From Tetrapyrgos nigripes (Eukaryota > Basidiomycota > Agaricomycetes > Agaricales > Campanellaceae), in the NCBI GenBank assembly GCA_013368315.1, contig JAACJM010000032.1, positions 248,001 to 312,000 on the forward strand: a stretch of DNA of 64,000 bases, read 5' to 3'. The translations under genes were made by a program, and so were the position numbers. Within the stretch, counting starts at the first letter, position 1. Every line of letters starts with the position of its first letter. Below are positions 27,983-39,812 of this stretch, piece by piece. Below the pieces are notes generated by a model that saw nothing but the letters and a program-made list of their open reading frames with translations, did not search any database and was not told the origin of the DNA.

Positions 27983-28054
27983 TACACCGTTCGGGAATCG
28001 AACCCGAGCCGCTTGCTTGGAAGGCAAGCATGATAACCACTTCACCAACGGTGT
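27983..28054 (-). tRNA. tRNA-Gly (anticodon UCC)
   Basis: The minus strand folds as a complete 72-nt cloverleaf without an intron. The acceptor stem ACACCGT pairs with ACGGTGT, the D-arm contains GTGAAGTGGTTATCA, the anticodon stem CTTGC/GCAAG encloses loop CTTCCAA with anticodon TCC, and the T-arm has GGTTCGATTCC. The discriminator base is A. The A-box (TGGTGAAGTGG-like) and B-box (GGTTCGATTCC) internal Pol III promoters are intact. The gene lies between the BTB pseudogene and a membrane-protein gene. Confidence 0.93.
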
Positions 28055-28834
28055 TTACAATGATTGACCGCAGTCTAACAGAATACTCAGTTGATTCACT
28101 GGGTCACAAAATATTGTGACCTCACTTCGAGTCTCTGTTTTTCTCATCACCGCACTACACTAATTTTCCAGAGCCGTGTAATACAACAACAACTAAGTTG
28201 TCGGTTCTTCAAGTTGCACCCAGCGTCCTCACTGCAATACTCCCATCCTACTAGTCTACCTCATCCGCGTGTTGACGCCTTGGTGAAAAATTGTATGAGG
28301 GACAAATGACGGACATACCCATACCTCAATATGGCCCTGTGTGTGGCCATGGTAAGTAGCTCGCTTTGTTGAGGAACAACATGTAAATTCAAACGTGGGC
28401 TATGTAGGCTGTGGGCTTTCCGCAAGCTTTTCGGGGCAATAAGTAAACGAGCCGAGCGCCCAAAAGACTGTTGGTGTGTAATAATCTCGGTCTCTAAAAG
28501 CCTTTTCTGCGATCTCTAACTGGCGCACAACAGTGTTCTGTCATTCCCTCTGGCTGTCTATTTCACTGAAGAAAACCTGCAACTACTTACCTTGGAGAAG
28601 GTCGCCATACCAAGTATACAGCAAGTTATTCTCACAAAAATGCGCCCAGGTTCGTCTGATTGATAGCGCTCCTGGTGATGATCATCAGGGGCGACACCGC
28701 GAAAAGGATTTATTATCCGCTAGTAGGTCCTGTCTTACAGGCCTTTAAGGCCCATCACTTGCGTTCGCCATATATCCCTTTCCTTTCTTCCCAACTCCAT
28801 AGTCTGCTCTCCTATCGTCCCGTCCCGTCCCGTC

Positions 28835-29923
28835 ATGGCGCGCTCATTTCGCTCTCGCACTATTTACATGGCCTTGATAACACTCACTCTCCTTGGACTG
28901 TCAGATCATACACAAGCAAAGCATGATAAGACCGTTGGCCACAAAGATTCCTCCATTTCTTACTCTGGTACTTGGCAAGAAGATAATCATAATGGAGGAT
29001 CGGAAATGTGGTCAAATGACCCGGAGGCAAAAGCGACGTACAAGTTCACTGGCAAGTCGAAATCCTTCATCATCTTTTGGTTTAAAGACCACATTGCTAA
29101 TCCTTGTCAAATTCCGCATCTTTCAGGTGTCGCTATTTCCTACCAAGTTCACCTTTACCCAGGAAATTTACCTGCGGGCGCTCTCCTTTCCGTGGATAAC
29201 AATACTCCGGACGAAGTTGTCTTGTTTGATCCCAACGCGGACGACTATGGCAAGAATCTGAAAAAAGTTTGGTCTGCCGACAATCTGCAGAATGGCGAAC
29301 ACACTCTCCATGTTGCATATTGGGACGCAGACCTTAACGATAATGCCGACGACGACGACGACGACGACGATCACAACGACGAAGACGACACCACTTACCT
29401 CACCCTTGACACGTTGGTGTAAGTTGCTGTCTCACTGAATAATTTTCAGACTAACTAGAACGATCTTTTCAGTGTCACAGTACTAGACAACTCGGATATT
29501 CATTCCTCATCATCTAGCTCATCAGCAAGCAGCACCAGCACCAGCGCCAGTGCAACTGAATCTGCAACCTCGACACCAAGTGCAGCGCCTGACACTACAA
29601 GGCGCGACACAGCATCTCGTGTCCTGAAATATACAGGGATAGCAATAGGCGGTCTTGTCGCTCTCGGACTCCTCGCCACAATCATACCCTACTGCTACCG
29701 TCGTCGCTTGGCAAATCAAACCGCACACAATTTTGTACCGGTGAAGGGTGGATCGATGGGTACAGCGGCTGTAAGTCAGCAGGCAGCTATGAGGTCTTAT
29801 GATTACTCTTCGGTCTCGCGTTCGGATGTGGAGGAGAATCCTTTCATTGCACCTGGGGAAACAGCTTATGATGGTACACCGTATCATCACCATCCTCAAG
29901 GTGCTACCAGATATAATTCCTGA
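28835..29923 (+). CDS. Single-pass membrane protein with jelly-roll-like ectodomain (paralogue 1)
   Basis: Exons 28835-29051, 29127-29418 and 29473-29923 give 319 residues. It has a signal peptide (TIYMALITLTLLGLS), an extracellular domain containing SSISYSGTWQEDN, ATYKFTG-VAISYQVHLYP and HTLHVAYWD, and an acidic loop with eight consecutive Asp encoded by a GAC microsatellite. Next come a Ser/Thr-rich stalk, one transmembrane helix (YTGIAIGGLVALGLLATII) followed by RRR, and a cytoplasmic tail with His and Tyr residues. This layout matches a large Agaricomycete family of unknown function with galactose-binding or jelly-roll-like ectodomains, possibly cell-surface or wall-sensing proteins. Intron 1 is a GC-AG intron (donor GCAAGT). 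Its position is confirmed by the paralogue at 31082, which has a GT-AG intron at the identical FTG/V junction. Reading through it would add 25 residues without a stop. Confidence 0.82.
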
Positions 29924-31081
29924 GGGATTTCGAGTTTGTGGGCTGGGGCTGGAGGGTCGTTTTGACGGAATGAGCGGTAGCAGGTTTGACTATGTGGGCT
30001 TTTTTCCTCGGTGATTTTGGAAATTTGGGCAATTCTTCTTTGTTAGTTAGTGTACTTATTTATCATTTTAAAAACAAGCAGACTCAGTTTGACATCGGTG
30101 TGCTTGGATACCATACCCGGAGGTATGGAAGGATGACGTTGGTAAACCGGACCTCCGTAAGTCAGAGTGCTATCGGGAGCGCAGCCTGGAAAGCGCTTCT
30201 ATGGAAAAGTTACACAACGGTCACAACCAGGTCTGTCTTCGGCGTTGTATGATTGAGGATAGGCTCGGTCTTATACAACTTTTAAATTCCTTCAGAATGT
30301 CAGTGAATACGAGTGTCTGTAACACTCTCGCTGCTTTCTTGACGTACAGCGAACAAAAAATTTTACGAGTTCAAATTCGCACGCCAAGCTCCCGAAACGA
30401 CGCCCAAAAGTACCAGTCTGTTGGGAATCTTGGCCCCATTCAAAGTCCGCCAGGCCATGTGAGATTACCCAACAGACTGGCTCGCGAGTCTAGATTGAGG
30501 ACCCTATGATGGTTGCTCCGCATTGGCCCTACGCTGTGCAGAAAGGTCCTAGATTTCCTGTGGTTTTTTCAAGACAACCACTGGCAGAAGCCGTAAAGTG
30601 CGTGGGAAGGCGCTTGGAAGGCGCCCATTTTTGCATTGCGCAGATCTTATTCAGTGTTTGGCTTTTTTCGGATGACCCACTGTACTGTTGTGGATCTGTC
30701 TCTACATCAGTCTACAACTCTCCCTGGCTCATTCAAATCTTCTCTCACTTGGTCTCTTTCAAGCTTCTCAATCCTCTTGAAGTTAACTTTTCCTAGGGCT
30801 ACGCATCGTACAGTATTACTGGTACGCCCGTATTTTTTACTGGGTCCATACTGGTACAGTGCACCCGTCCCCGGTCTTTTCCGTGGACTGGCTTCCCATG
30901 GTTACTGCAAAGTTGGGTCCAAAAGCGCCGTGATCAAGATGAACAAGTGATGAAACACGCTGCGAAATTATTGAGTCGGGAGCCGAGATGTATGTACGTC
31001 AAGTTTGGGCGTCAAAAGGTACGTGAAATATATCGTCTAACAGATGTCTTGACCAACCCTTTTCTCTTGGGCACGCCCATC
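29924..31081. other. Intergenic region between the two membrane-protein paralogues
   Basis: This stretch separates two same-strand paralogues. It should contain the terminator of the first and promoter of the second. The frames present show no domain, and I saw no repeat or RNA gene. Confidence 0.4.
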
Positions 31082-32384
31082 ATGCCCTCCTCATTTTCAG
31101 GTCAAGCCAGGTCTTCAGTCTCTTCGATTTTATTGCTGTCTTTTCTGCTCCCATTGAATGCATGGCTGCCGGTACAAGCCCTTAAAAACATCACTATCGA
31201 CAATAGCGACTCTGCTGTTCACTATAACGACGAGTGGAACTTTGACGATACCTACGACTCCGGAGCAACTGACCATTGGTCGTCTTCCACTTCCGCCACC
31301 GCAACAGTGAACTTTACCGGTCAGTTGGCTTACTTGCTTTGTATGCTTTCTATCTGATACTGAAGCTTATCTCTCAGGTGTGGCAGTTTACTACCAAGTA
31401 CACATGTATCCTAACAACTTGCAAACCGGTGGAATACTGTCGGTCGATAACTATCCTGCTACATCAGCGATAATGTGGGATCCCAATAATGATAATTACG
31501 GGAGCAACTGGACGACTGTATGGCAAATGACAGGACTCGCCGATGGTCCTCATACACTGAATGTCAAGTATTGGGATAATGGGAATAACTCCTTCATTTC
31601 ATTGGACACAGTCTTGTATGTCGCAAATTTGCCGAGTGTGGTCTCTTCTCTGACTGGAATCCTCGTGTTGCTCCAGGGTTACACAATTAGAAGACGGAGA
31701 TCCGGTTCCTGTAGTCCCATCTCTGGCCACTGGTAGTCGGACTGCTACTAGCGCATTTGGAACATCTACCAGCAGTTTCAATGCCCCTGACACAGCTTCC
31801 AACACTTCATCTGGTTCTTCGAAAGCTTTACCAATAGCACTTGGAACTGTGTTCGGTCTACTCTTCCTTGGAGCCGCTGTAGCTGCTGCCTTCTTCTACT
31901 ACCGTTCGAGACAAAACCGTGCTGCGACTGCACCTCTTGACTCTGGCGAAGTCAAACCTTTCATGTCTTCGAACACTCCTCCGGCATCTGCTCCCTACAA
32001 CCCTACTCCCTATAACCCCAGTGCCCCCTACAACCCCTACAACCCCGGCCAGGACACGAATATGCGTCAATCCCTTGCACCTGCGTCGGGTACGAGTTCG
32101 TATTCCTTCCATTCTCCTTCACCGGTTCAGGCTCCCGATCAAGCAATGACGATGTCGAGATTGATACATGATGCTAATACGATATCGTATCCCATCGTTC
32201 CTCCTAGTGAGAGATCGATGGCGTCGTATGTTAATTCGTCTCAGGTGGGATTTTTCTACTCTTGACTTCGTTACAACCAGTACTGATGCACTTTTTTCCT
32301 TAGACATCGCTATATGGAAGTCAAGGGCCATCTTCGGGTCCTACGGTAGGAGCAGCTATGAGTGCACGGTTACCTGAAGTATAG
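31082..32384 (+). CDS. Single-pass membrane protein with jelly-roll-like ectodomain (paralogue 2)
   Basis: Exons 31082-31319, 31378-31615, 31677-32244 and 32304-32384 give 374 residues. It has an N-terminal signal sequence (SILLLSFLLPLNAWLPVQA), and an ectodomain containing AVHYNDEWNFDDTY, ATVNFTG-VAVYYQVHMYP, LSVDNYPATSAIMWDP and HTLNVKYWDNG with several N-glycosylation sequons. A Ser/Thr-rich stalk, a transmembrane helix (LGTVFGLLFLGAAVAAAFFYY) and a basic stop-transfer follow. The cytoplasmic tail repeats a Y-N-P motif (PYNPTPYNPSAPYNPYNPG). It shares architecture, intron 1 position and ectodomain motifs with the neighbour at 28835 but is well diverged, so the tandem duplication is old. 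Different tails suggest different intracellular partners; this is inference. Confidence 0.82.
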
Positions 32385-33070
32385 ACGATGCAAAAAAGGC
32401 CTGAGGGAAAAGCTGATGATCTACATACCAAATCAGCATATTTATCATGTACAGAAGTATTCGTTCTCTTGGCTATCGTAAATATGGAGTGTTACTCTAG
32501 TATCTAACATGGATCTGTCTTTTCTAGGTGTTCTACAAGTTGGTCTGGACCATCATACGAATGACTGATAATAAAACCATGCTGAAAGTTGACCACTTGG
32601 AGAACGATGACGGTAGAACACAATTGGAAGGTTTCTAGTCCATGATATTATATAGAGCATATCCTATCTGGGCTAAGTAACTACTGGGAAAAGGTTCGAG
32701 TGGGTAGCACTGGGAGGGATGGAGTAGGTAATAGGTATAATCCGTGGTTCCGTTCCAAAAAGTTCTACACACATAGATGCAGGATCCTGAGTCAACAGCG
32801 ATGTATGTATATGGTCTTGGATGCCAGCAACCGGACGCAAGCAAGAAGAGGGTCTGCCTGTCAAGGTCCCTGCGTAACGCCGAGTAGGGAGGATGACGGA
32901 CAGAGGACAGCGAGCAACGAGAGCGAATATAGACTACGAAATTCGAAGCGAGGAGACATTGCAAGATAAAACGACGACTACACAACATTCAAAGATCATT
33001 CATCACCACCACCAGCTCAACTACTTTGCAGAACAGAAGATGAATGAGCGATGCAGCGCAATGAGGGGCA
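32385..33070. other. Converging 3' intergenic region
   Basis: This interval lies between the 3' ends of the membrane-protein gene (+) and the hydrolase gene (-). I found no coding sequence, RNA gene or notable repeat. Confidence 0.4.
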
Positions 33071-34759
33071 CTACAGCAATATTACACCGATAGTCCCTGC
33101 AACGAGTGAAAACGTTACAGCAAAGATACCAGTAAGATGAGTAGAGGGCCTAAAGACGCCGTTACTATCACTAGTGGTTGGGTCCTGAGTAGTTGCATAA
33201 GTGCTAGCTTGGGGAGGTTTCGTCCCGGTAGATGCAGTCGTAGCAGTTTGGAACAACTAGCAACGGAAATTAGTCGGTGAAGAGGCGAAGGAGATTGTCA
33301 CATACACACCCCCTCAATGCTGTACTGTTGAACATGTCCTGGTTTTGATGCGAGACGCCTTCTATCCAGTCAACGGTTTGAGCCGAAGGCCAACCGGTGC
33401 TCAAAGAATCGAGAAGGCTCGCAAAGTTCTGGCCACGTTCCAGATGACTTGATCCTTGGGTCTAGAGAACATAGCAAGCCATATCGTGGTCAGTAATCAC
33501 TCGTCAATAGACTTCAACTCAAGTTCACTCACGATAGCCTGGCATGCAGTATCTCCTGGTCCGTCGTCAGCCTTGAGAGTGGGAAATCTCAGTGCCAGTC
33601 GAACCTAGCAGAAAAAGGTGACTCACAGTCCCATGAGCATAGTGGATATTTCTGGCCAGGTACCTCTTAACGAGTCCTGATCGACCGTAGCGCTTAGCTA
33701 TTCCACTCGCATATCCAGGGAAGTTGCCGCTCAAACCGTACTTGAAATCGTCAACACCCTGACAAGTGTCATTGGGTACAGGTCGGTCTTCCGCGAGCCA
33801 GAGGAATGAACCAGGATTGGCTGAAGAAGTTGTTTGATATCAGGACATGAGAAGACAGAGACAAGATGCCCAACGCACCAACGATGAAGTGAATCATGTC
33901 GTCATGTTTGGTCGAAGTGCGTACTGCAGGGAATCGCTGGAACATTTGACCAGCTGCGGAATGACCGGCGAAAATAATTTCCTATGAAATAACACCGACG
34001 GGTCGGTGAGCAGCATGGAAAAAGTAGCCAAGCACAAGCGTACCTGAAGGTTCGGATAAATTGATTGGTCAGCGTAGTGGTCAATGAGGTTGTCGAGCAC
34101 ATCGTAAGAGCTGATCTTGTCGTCTGCGTTTGGTCCTTCATTATACGTTCCAGCGAACCAACCGGTCTTCGACCAGTAAAGAGTAGACGAGTTGGCAGCG
34201 CCTGCTGTGTCAACTTGCGCAAGGAAACATGGCGACATGATGGAAATAGTGTTGGGGTCAATGGAGGGATCCGCTTCAACGGCATAGTTGAGAATGTTTT
34301 TCATCGTAATCCAGTCTGTCATTCGGGTCAATTGACATATCTCCGAGCATAGAAAACTGCTATACTCACAAGACCAGTGGTCGCGAGCCTAATCATCGAA
34401 AACCAACAAGGATGATGTCCTGCGTCAGTCTTGTATACAAGAGATCGAGAGCATACCTACCTTAGCTCCAGGAACGATGATTGCCCGGGTTATTGCTGAG
34501 TTGTCAAGACCAGAGCTACGATATACAGTCTAAAAGAGTTGTGAGCCACCAAAATTTGAAGACCAGGAGGCAGACGTACAAAAGTCGAGTCGGTTCCATT
34601 AATTGGCCAGTCTGTGATTAGGTCTGCACCAGGGACTGGAGGCATCTCAGTCCATCCAGCTTCATCGCTTCCACCGACAGCGGGGTTCTGGAGATACTCG
34701 TATGCAGAGGCAAGAAGAGGGAAGAGGGCTAGAGGTAGCAAAGAGCGTGGGGGGATCAT
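33071..34759 (-). CDS. Secreted, probably GPI-anchored alpha/beta-hydrolase-fold protein
   Basis: Exons 34759-34580, 34529-34461, 34388-34370, 34315-34044, 33981-33879, 33820-33627, 33571-33533, 33461-33306 and 33256-33071 give 405 residues. The N-terminus is a signal peptide (SLLPLALFPLLASA). A nucleophile-elbow motif, IIFAGHSAAGQMF, marks a serine hydrolase of the alpha/beta fold. The WIEGVSHQNQDMFNST block carries a likely catalytic His, and an acidic partner may be in the DGPGDTACQ or DFKYGLSG region. A Thr/Ser/Pro-rich linker and a hydrophobic C-terminal tail (IFAVTFSLVAGTIGVILL) suggest a GPI signal. The 39-nt and 19-nt exons are supported by the homologous relic at 8351-9339, which shares the ANPGS, GT/AD and QA/T splice junctions. 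Substrate is unknown; secretion suggests extracellular ester or lipid hydrolysis. Confidence 0.82.
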
Positions 34760-37279
34760 GGTGGTGATCAGTTTAGGCAAAAGCTGCGCCTTAAAGAAGG
34801 GTATAAGGGTAGAAGAAACAAGGAAACCGTGCCGCACCTTCGGGACAGATCCTTATATGTCATCAAAAAAGTTAAGCGAGCTAAGATTCTCCACTTCGCT
34901 TCCATCTCTTCTATTCTTCGCTTAGACAGTTTGTGAAGGTGTTTGCTGGCAAGCTTCTACGAGCTTACTTCTGCTGGAGAACGTTGTGGACGACCTCGTT
35001 GAAGTGAGCCTCGCAAAAGCTTCACAAAGCTCCGGAGTAACATTCGCTTGGCATCAGGAAAGCTCCACAGGCTCAGCGCTCAGCTTGGGCCCTTGGGCGC
35101 AGAAGGTACATCACTGGTTCATGCATCATGTTTCACACTGCTTCGGTCAAGCAGGAGCATTGCTGCTGCCCTGGAAGAGCGTGTTGCAAAGGATGTACGC
35201 TAGGGAATTTCCTGGAATCTCGCGGGAAATGATTATTGGCAGTGGCATCTTCAAATTCTCAACTTATAGTGCCACGGTTTAATAACCTCCTCCGTCGGAA
35301 ACATACTAATATATACATATGTCAATAGCTTCGCCCCAGCATCCGCTCCAGTCTTCAGCAGTCTCGGTCTTGAGTCTACAACCATATTTGTCGAATTTCG
35401 ACCCCATGAAGCCTGAGCAGTGGCAATGAGGCTTTGGCTGTACAAGAAAGTAGATCTCCCAGTTACCAATTGTGGTATCTATTTTCCCTTACTTGCTTGT
35501 TGCAATTGTAGTATCAAAGAGCGGGACCAACTTGCAGGGCCTGGACCTGGGTTGCCGAAACCGGCGCAGCGCGCTTCAGGGTGGCACTATGCTTCGGGCC
35601 CGTCAAGGACGACTGTCAGACAGTAGAAGACCATCGGAAGTCGACACTGATTGTGTACTTGAGCAGAAGAAGTGAGTAGCGTAGTACGCGTCCTCCTCCG
35701 GAAGATGGTTAACATAGCAACGCACCTTTGTAGCCGAGTATGAGTGCACATCTTGTTAGCAGTTCTTCTTGTTACCATTCTTGAAACACAATTATGTATA
35801 GATGATAGGAGAACTATGGAATGAAAAGCGTCCCGCTCAGTGATGAGATTTTCGTTGTGGCATATTAGTCAATGGGTAGAACCTTCCCATAGCCTATCTC
35901 CGCGGTCCAAGCTGTTCCAAGAGCAGGTATTGCCGCATCTTTGCCTACTTGGTTTGGTAAACGATGGCATTGGTAAAAGGTCGAGTACGTTGGGCCCAGT
36001 CTCCCAGAGACAAAATGTTGATTTAATTGCCAGATACTGCGGACATAATGCGATGGGCACATTGCGGATATTGCTTTGCGAATCGATAATAGCCAACTAA
36101 GCCAATAATCAGATTTCGCGAAATCGATTCGTAAATCGATTTTATGTCCGCAGTAAGAGTGGATACAAATATCCGCGCATCTAGTCCTGGAAGTTGCAGA
36201 GATGAAGCACAACAGGAAGTAGTCGATAAACCTCTCTCTCGAGTACTAGCACAGTAGTATACTTGAGGGATGGCAACACGTCGATGTTGTAGTCCAGTAG
36301 ACCACGACTCGGAGGGACGATGAAATGTGAAGGGACCTGCCTTGCTCATGGCACATCAACGATGACAGCGAGGGGGCATAAGACACGGAGGTACTCCTTC
36401 GTAAGGACCAGAAGAATCAAAATGTCTCCAGATTGATTGACGTACATACATACCAGCGCCAGAATGCAGCAAGAGAATACCAGAAAATTCTTCCGGCTGT
36501 TTCTTGAAGCTCTCCGCCCGGCACCGAGTTCCCTCAATTTCAAGTCCAACGGTAACTGGTTGACGGAACGGCGCCAAAGTGAGGCGAAGTGAAGTCTAAT
36601 CTAGTGAAGTTGGAGCTGAAGTTGGAGCAAAGTTGGAGCCAGCTGAGCGCTGTTTCAGATTAACAGAGGATACGCTTGCTGATAACACAATTTGATTAGT
36701 CGAGCCAAGCTTCAGAGCGCGTCGTAGCTTGCAGACGCCTGTGTTTCTTCTGCTGCTGAGGACACAAGTAACTCCAACTTGAGAAAGAGGAAAAGGAGGG
36801 AAACAATGGACTCGGAGCGTTCCTAAAACCTTCTCAATTTATGCACCAGATGGCGCGGTCTCAAGCGGGTATGAAGTGACAAATCGTAAGCCCACATAGC
36901 GGGTAGTAGAACCCGGAAACGCGAGCCAGGATATAGATTTTTAGCTCCACTATGAAGGAGGATTAGAACTGCATTGAAGAATCGGAGAAGAAAGACTTGC
37001 GAATTAGATTCGTCGCTAATCTTTTGCGCTCCTTTGCCCGTAAGTCATAAGAACGTGTACGTTGCCCGTAAAACTGGGCCTCTGTAAATCAATGCTCCAA
37101 CCTGACTCCCATTTTGACTAAGAAAAAAAAGATGAAGCGGCGGGGGAAGAGTCGCGAACGCACGTGAGCACGTGAAGGCGTCACGTCACACATGTATTCC
37201 TTACCCCTTTTGTATTCTTTCTTCGTCTCCTCTTCACTTCAACTTTCAAGCACTTTTTGTCTTGCTTTTAGGCTTGAAG
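34760..37279. other. 2.5 kb intergenic region containing one small MITE
   Basis: This lies between the start of the hydrolase gene (-) and the start of the PQ-loop gene (+), so it contains two divergent promoters. No frame gives a recognisable protein. The MITE at 36035-36155 is listed separately. I saw no other structured element. Confidence 0.45.
36035..36155. mobile_element. 117-bp TA-flanked MITE (Tc1/mariner-type ends)
   Basis: Terminal inverted repeats CTGCGGACATAA (36037 onward) and TTATGTCCGCAG (ending 36153) are flanked on both sides by TA (36035-36036 and 36154-36155), the target duplication made by Tc1/mariner transposases. The interior has no coding capacity. It contains smaller inverted motifs around GCGAATCGAT and AAATCGATTCG. 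It is therefore probably a non-autonomous element mobilised in trans. I did not find a second copy in this window. Confidence 0.65.
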
Positions 37280-38809
37280 ATGTCAGAAGCGTGTCAGGCG
37301 TCGGTAAGAAGAGGCTTCTTTTCTTTTGATGCCCTGACCTGATCACTCAACCGAACCCTTTCGTAGCTGCAGCACCACAGCTTAGTAGACTCGGTCCTTA
37401 CTTATGGACTATGCTGTGGGCTGCTACTGGTCTATGCACTCCAAGTGAGTATCTTGTTCTTTTCTAAAAAGCGGCGCTTTCAGAGCTCAATCTTCCCTGT
37501 TTTCATAGTACTACAAAATTATTTCTAATCGCTCTTCCGAAGGGCTCAGTCCTCTGTACCTATTTTTCGGCACAGCGAGCTGTACTTCGCTTTTCTTCAA
37601 CATGTATGTCCATTGCTTTTGCGTTCCTTTGGGCGTTTCTCATTCGTTCTAGGGCGGCGATGCAATGGGGGATCATGAGATGCTGTCAATATCTTGTGAG
37701 CCTTTTGAACGGAATATACGTCTGAGCGAGTCTTCTCATATCCTCCCAGAGCTTTGGAAAGTGCATCGACATCTCGGCGGGTGTCATCCAGCTTGGTTTG
37801 CAATGGGCGGTTTTCGGATTGATGTGAGTCTGCTCCTTTGCTCTTTTGCAATTCGTATCGTTATCCTACCATATTGACGATTCTCAAATCCAGCATGGTT
37901 TTATTCATGATATACTACCCAACTCACCTCAAATTCGTACACGATAATGGAGAAACTGTGGAGAACCAGAATGCTTCTTCAGTAGACCCTGACAGAAACC
38001 CAGTGAAAGCGAAGAGCAAGACAAAGAGCAGAACGACAGATTGGAAACTCTCAATCATACTCGGCTCCCTCGCCTTGGTTCATATGTGGGCATATATCCG
38101 TGTCGTCACGCAAGCACCTGCTCATCCACTCTCTTCGATTCTTTTCAGACTCATCGTATTCCTAACAACCCTCATCCTGCTCATAGCCTTCCCACCACCC
38201 TCCCTAGACTCTGACATCCATATCCCTTCCCTCCCTGTCCTCCGCTGGGCAGGCTTTCTTGGCATCACCGGCGCCATCTTCGATACCATCACATATCTAC
38301 CTCAAATCTATCGCACCTACACATCCCGCCTGGTCGGCACCCTGTCCATACCCGCGATGTGTCTCCAACTCCCCGGAGCCGTTCTAATGGCCGTCTCCAT
38401 CGTGCTGAGACCAGGTACCAATTGGACTAATTGGATGACCTTTGTCATTGCGGCCATTTGTCAATCCGTGTTATTTGTGCTGTGTATTATGTGGAAGAGG
38501 AGACAACGGAAGTTGGAGATTGATGATTTTGGGAACCCTGTTCCTGTCCCTCGTGTTGTCAATCGGGTGTCTGTGGCTAGTTCGTATAGGGATTCGGGAG
38601 TTTGGATTTGGTCGCTTTATGGAGCGGGTAAGGATGATTGTGATGAGAAGGATAAAGATGGGGATTTGAAAGGAAAAGACAGAGACAGAGACAGCCTGAA
38701 GATGCCATCGTTGCCTACGCTGAAGTTAAATGGAGGCGATTTCACCTCGGACTCCGTTTTGATGAATGAGAAGAGGAAGAGTATGGACTCTTTTGCTTTC
38801 CGCGCTTAA
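37280..38809 (+). CDS. PQ-loop repeat membrane protein
   Basis: Exons 37280-37303, 37367-37444, 37509-37603, 37653-37695, 37750-37823 and 37894-38809 give 409 residues. The predicted protein has about seven hydrophobic helices. The first PQ-loop-like unit is LLLVYALQYYKIISNRSSEG followed by LSPLYLFFGTAS. The second carries the canonical motif TITYLPQIYRTYTSRLVGTL. Cystinosin and the Ypq and Rtc2 vacuolar transporters have two such repeats and move cystine or basic amino acids across the lysosomal or vacuolar membrane; related fungal proteins are less well characterised. Between the repeats is a long charged loop (KAKSKTKSRTT region). The cytosolic tail is highly charged with a KDRDRDS stretch encoded by a short repeat. 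Substrate and membrane cannot be assigned by eye. Confidence 0.8.
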
Positions 38810-39812
38810 TCCCACTCCCGGTCTCTTCAAGAAAACAATCGGCCTACATCCATGCACGCAGCATACATCGCTATCTATCGCAAACGCTCATTGACAATGA
38901 TTATGGACAACAACTATTCATCTGGTACAACCAACAACAGCTGCCGTCCGGTATTCTCGCTGAGAGTCTTGAGGTGGTGTAGAGGTTTGTATATTTACGC
39001 ATCAAACAGGTTCAGATGACTGAATGCAGGATATACAGATTCTCTGGACGTCTTTTCATTCCAAGTTCCACCGCAAGTGTTCACAGAAACTCAACGTCGA
39101 AATCACGTACTTCGCATACAAACTTTTCTATCGGGCAAACGCAATTTCTCAAACGTCTATCACTATTCTCCATATACTCGCACCTCACAACTATCCTCCA
39201 ACATGTCCAGTCAAAAGGCATTCTATCGTATCCAGTAACCACAGGTCGGCGAAGATTTCTATCGTCAAGATGGACAAACTATCTCAAGGTCGCTGCCTCT
39301 GCCGGTCCTTCAAGTGAAGAAGCTACCCTCTGCGGTCTGCCAGCAACTTCCCTGTGTTCCTCAAGTAGCACAACCAGTTACAAGAACAGCTCTGACTCAA
39401 GTTCGTTGGACGAGAATTCTTTAGCTTTAGCAGGTTTTCACGTGGGTTGTTCTTTGGATTCTTGGTTGGAGAACAAGGTCTTGTGGTTTTACGATGTGGG
39501 CATCCGTTGACTAGAAGAGTTTGGTTTGAAGGATCGATGGAAATGAATATAAGTTTTTAACAATCATCATGCAGTGAAGTTTGAGCCAGATCTGTGCTAC
39601 CAAAACGTTTGTCTTTTGACACTAGCAATAGCGCCGCACGTGCTACTTGTCTCCATGTGTCGAGTGAGATGTCGTTTAGTTCAAGAACGAGAGACGACGA
39701 GGCACGCGTCAAAGATGCGTCGCCCCACACGTGATCGTGTAGTCACACCACCTGACCTTCTACTCTATGTCACGGCTGTGACACCAAAATTTCATCGAGT
39801 TCTGCACTCGCC
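38810..39812. other. Intergenic region with one unassigned 164-codon frame
   Basis: A plus-strand frame at 39016-39510 stays open for 164 codons. Its middle is Ser-rich and its end includes FHVGCSLDSWLENKVLWFYD. I recognise no domain, and no flanking exon or strong start supports it, so I do not call it a gene. The right end of the interval is the promoter of the ribosomal protein gene. Confidence 0.35.

Noticed and set aside
39016..39510. 164-codon frame with Ser-rich middle
   Set aside because: No domain, no strong start and no joinable exons. Kept only as a note within the intergenic entry.
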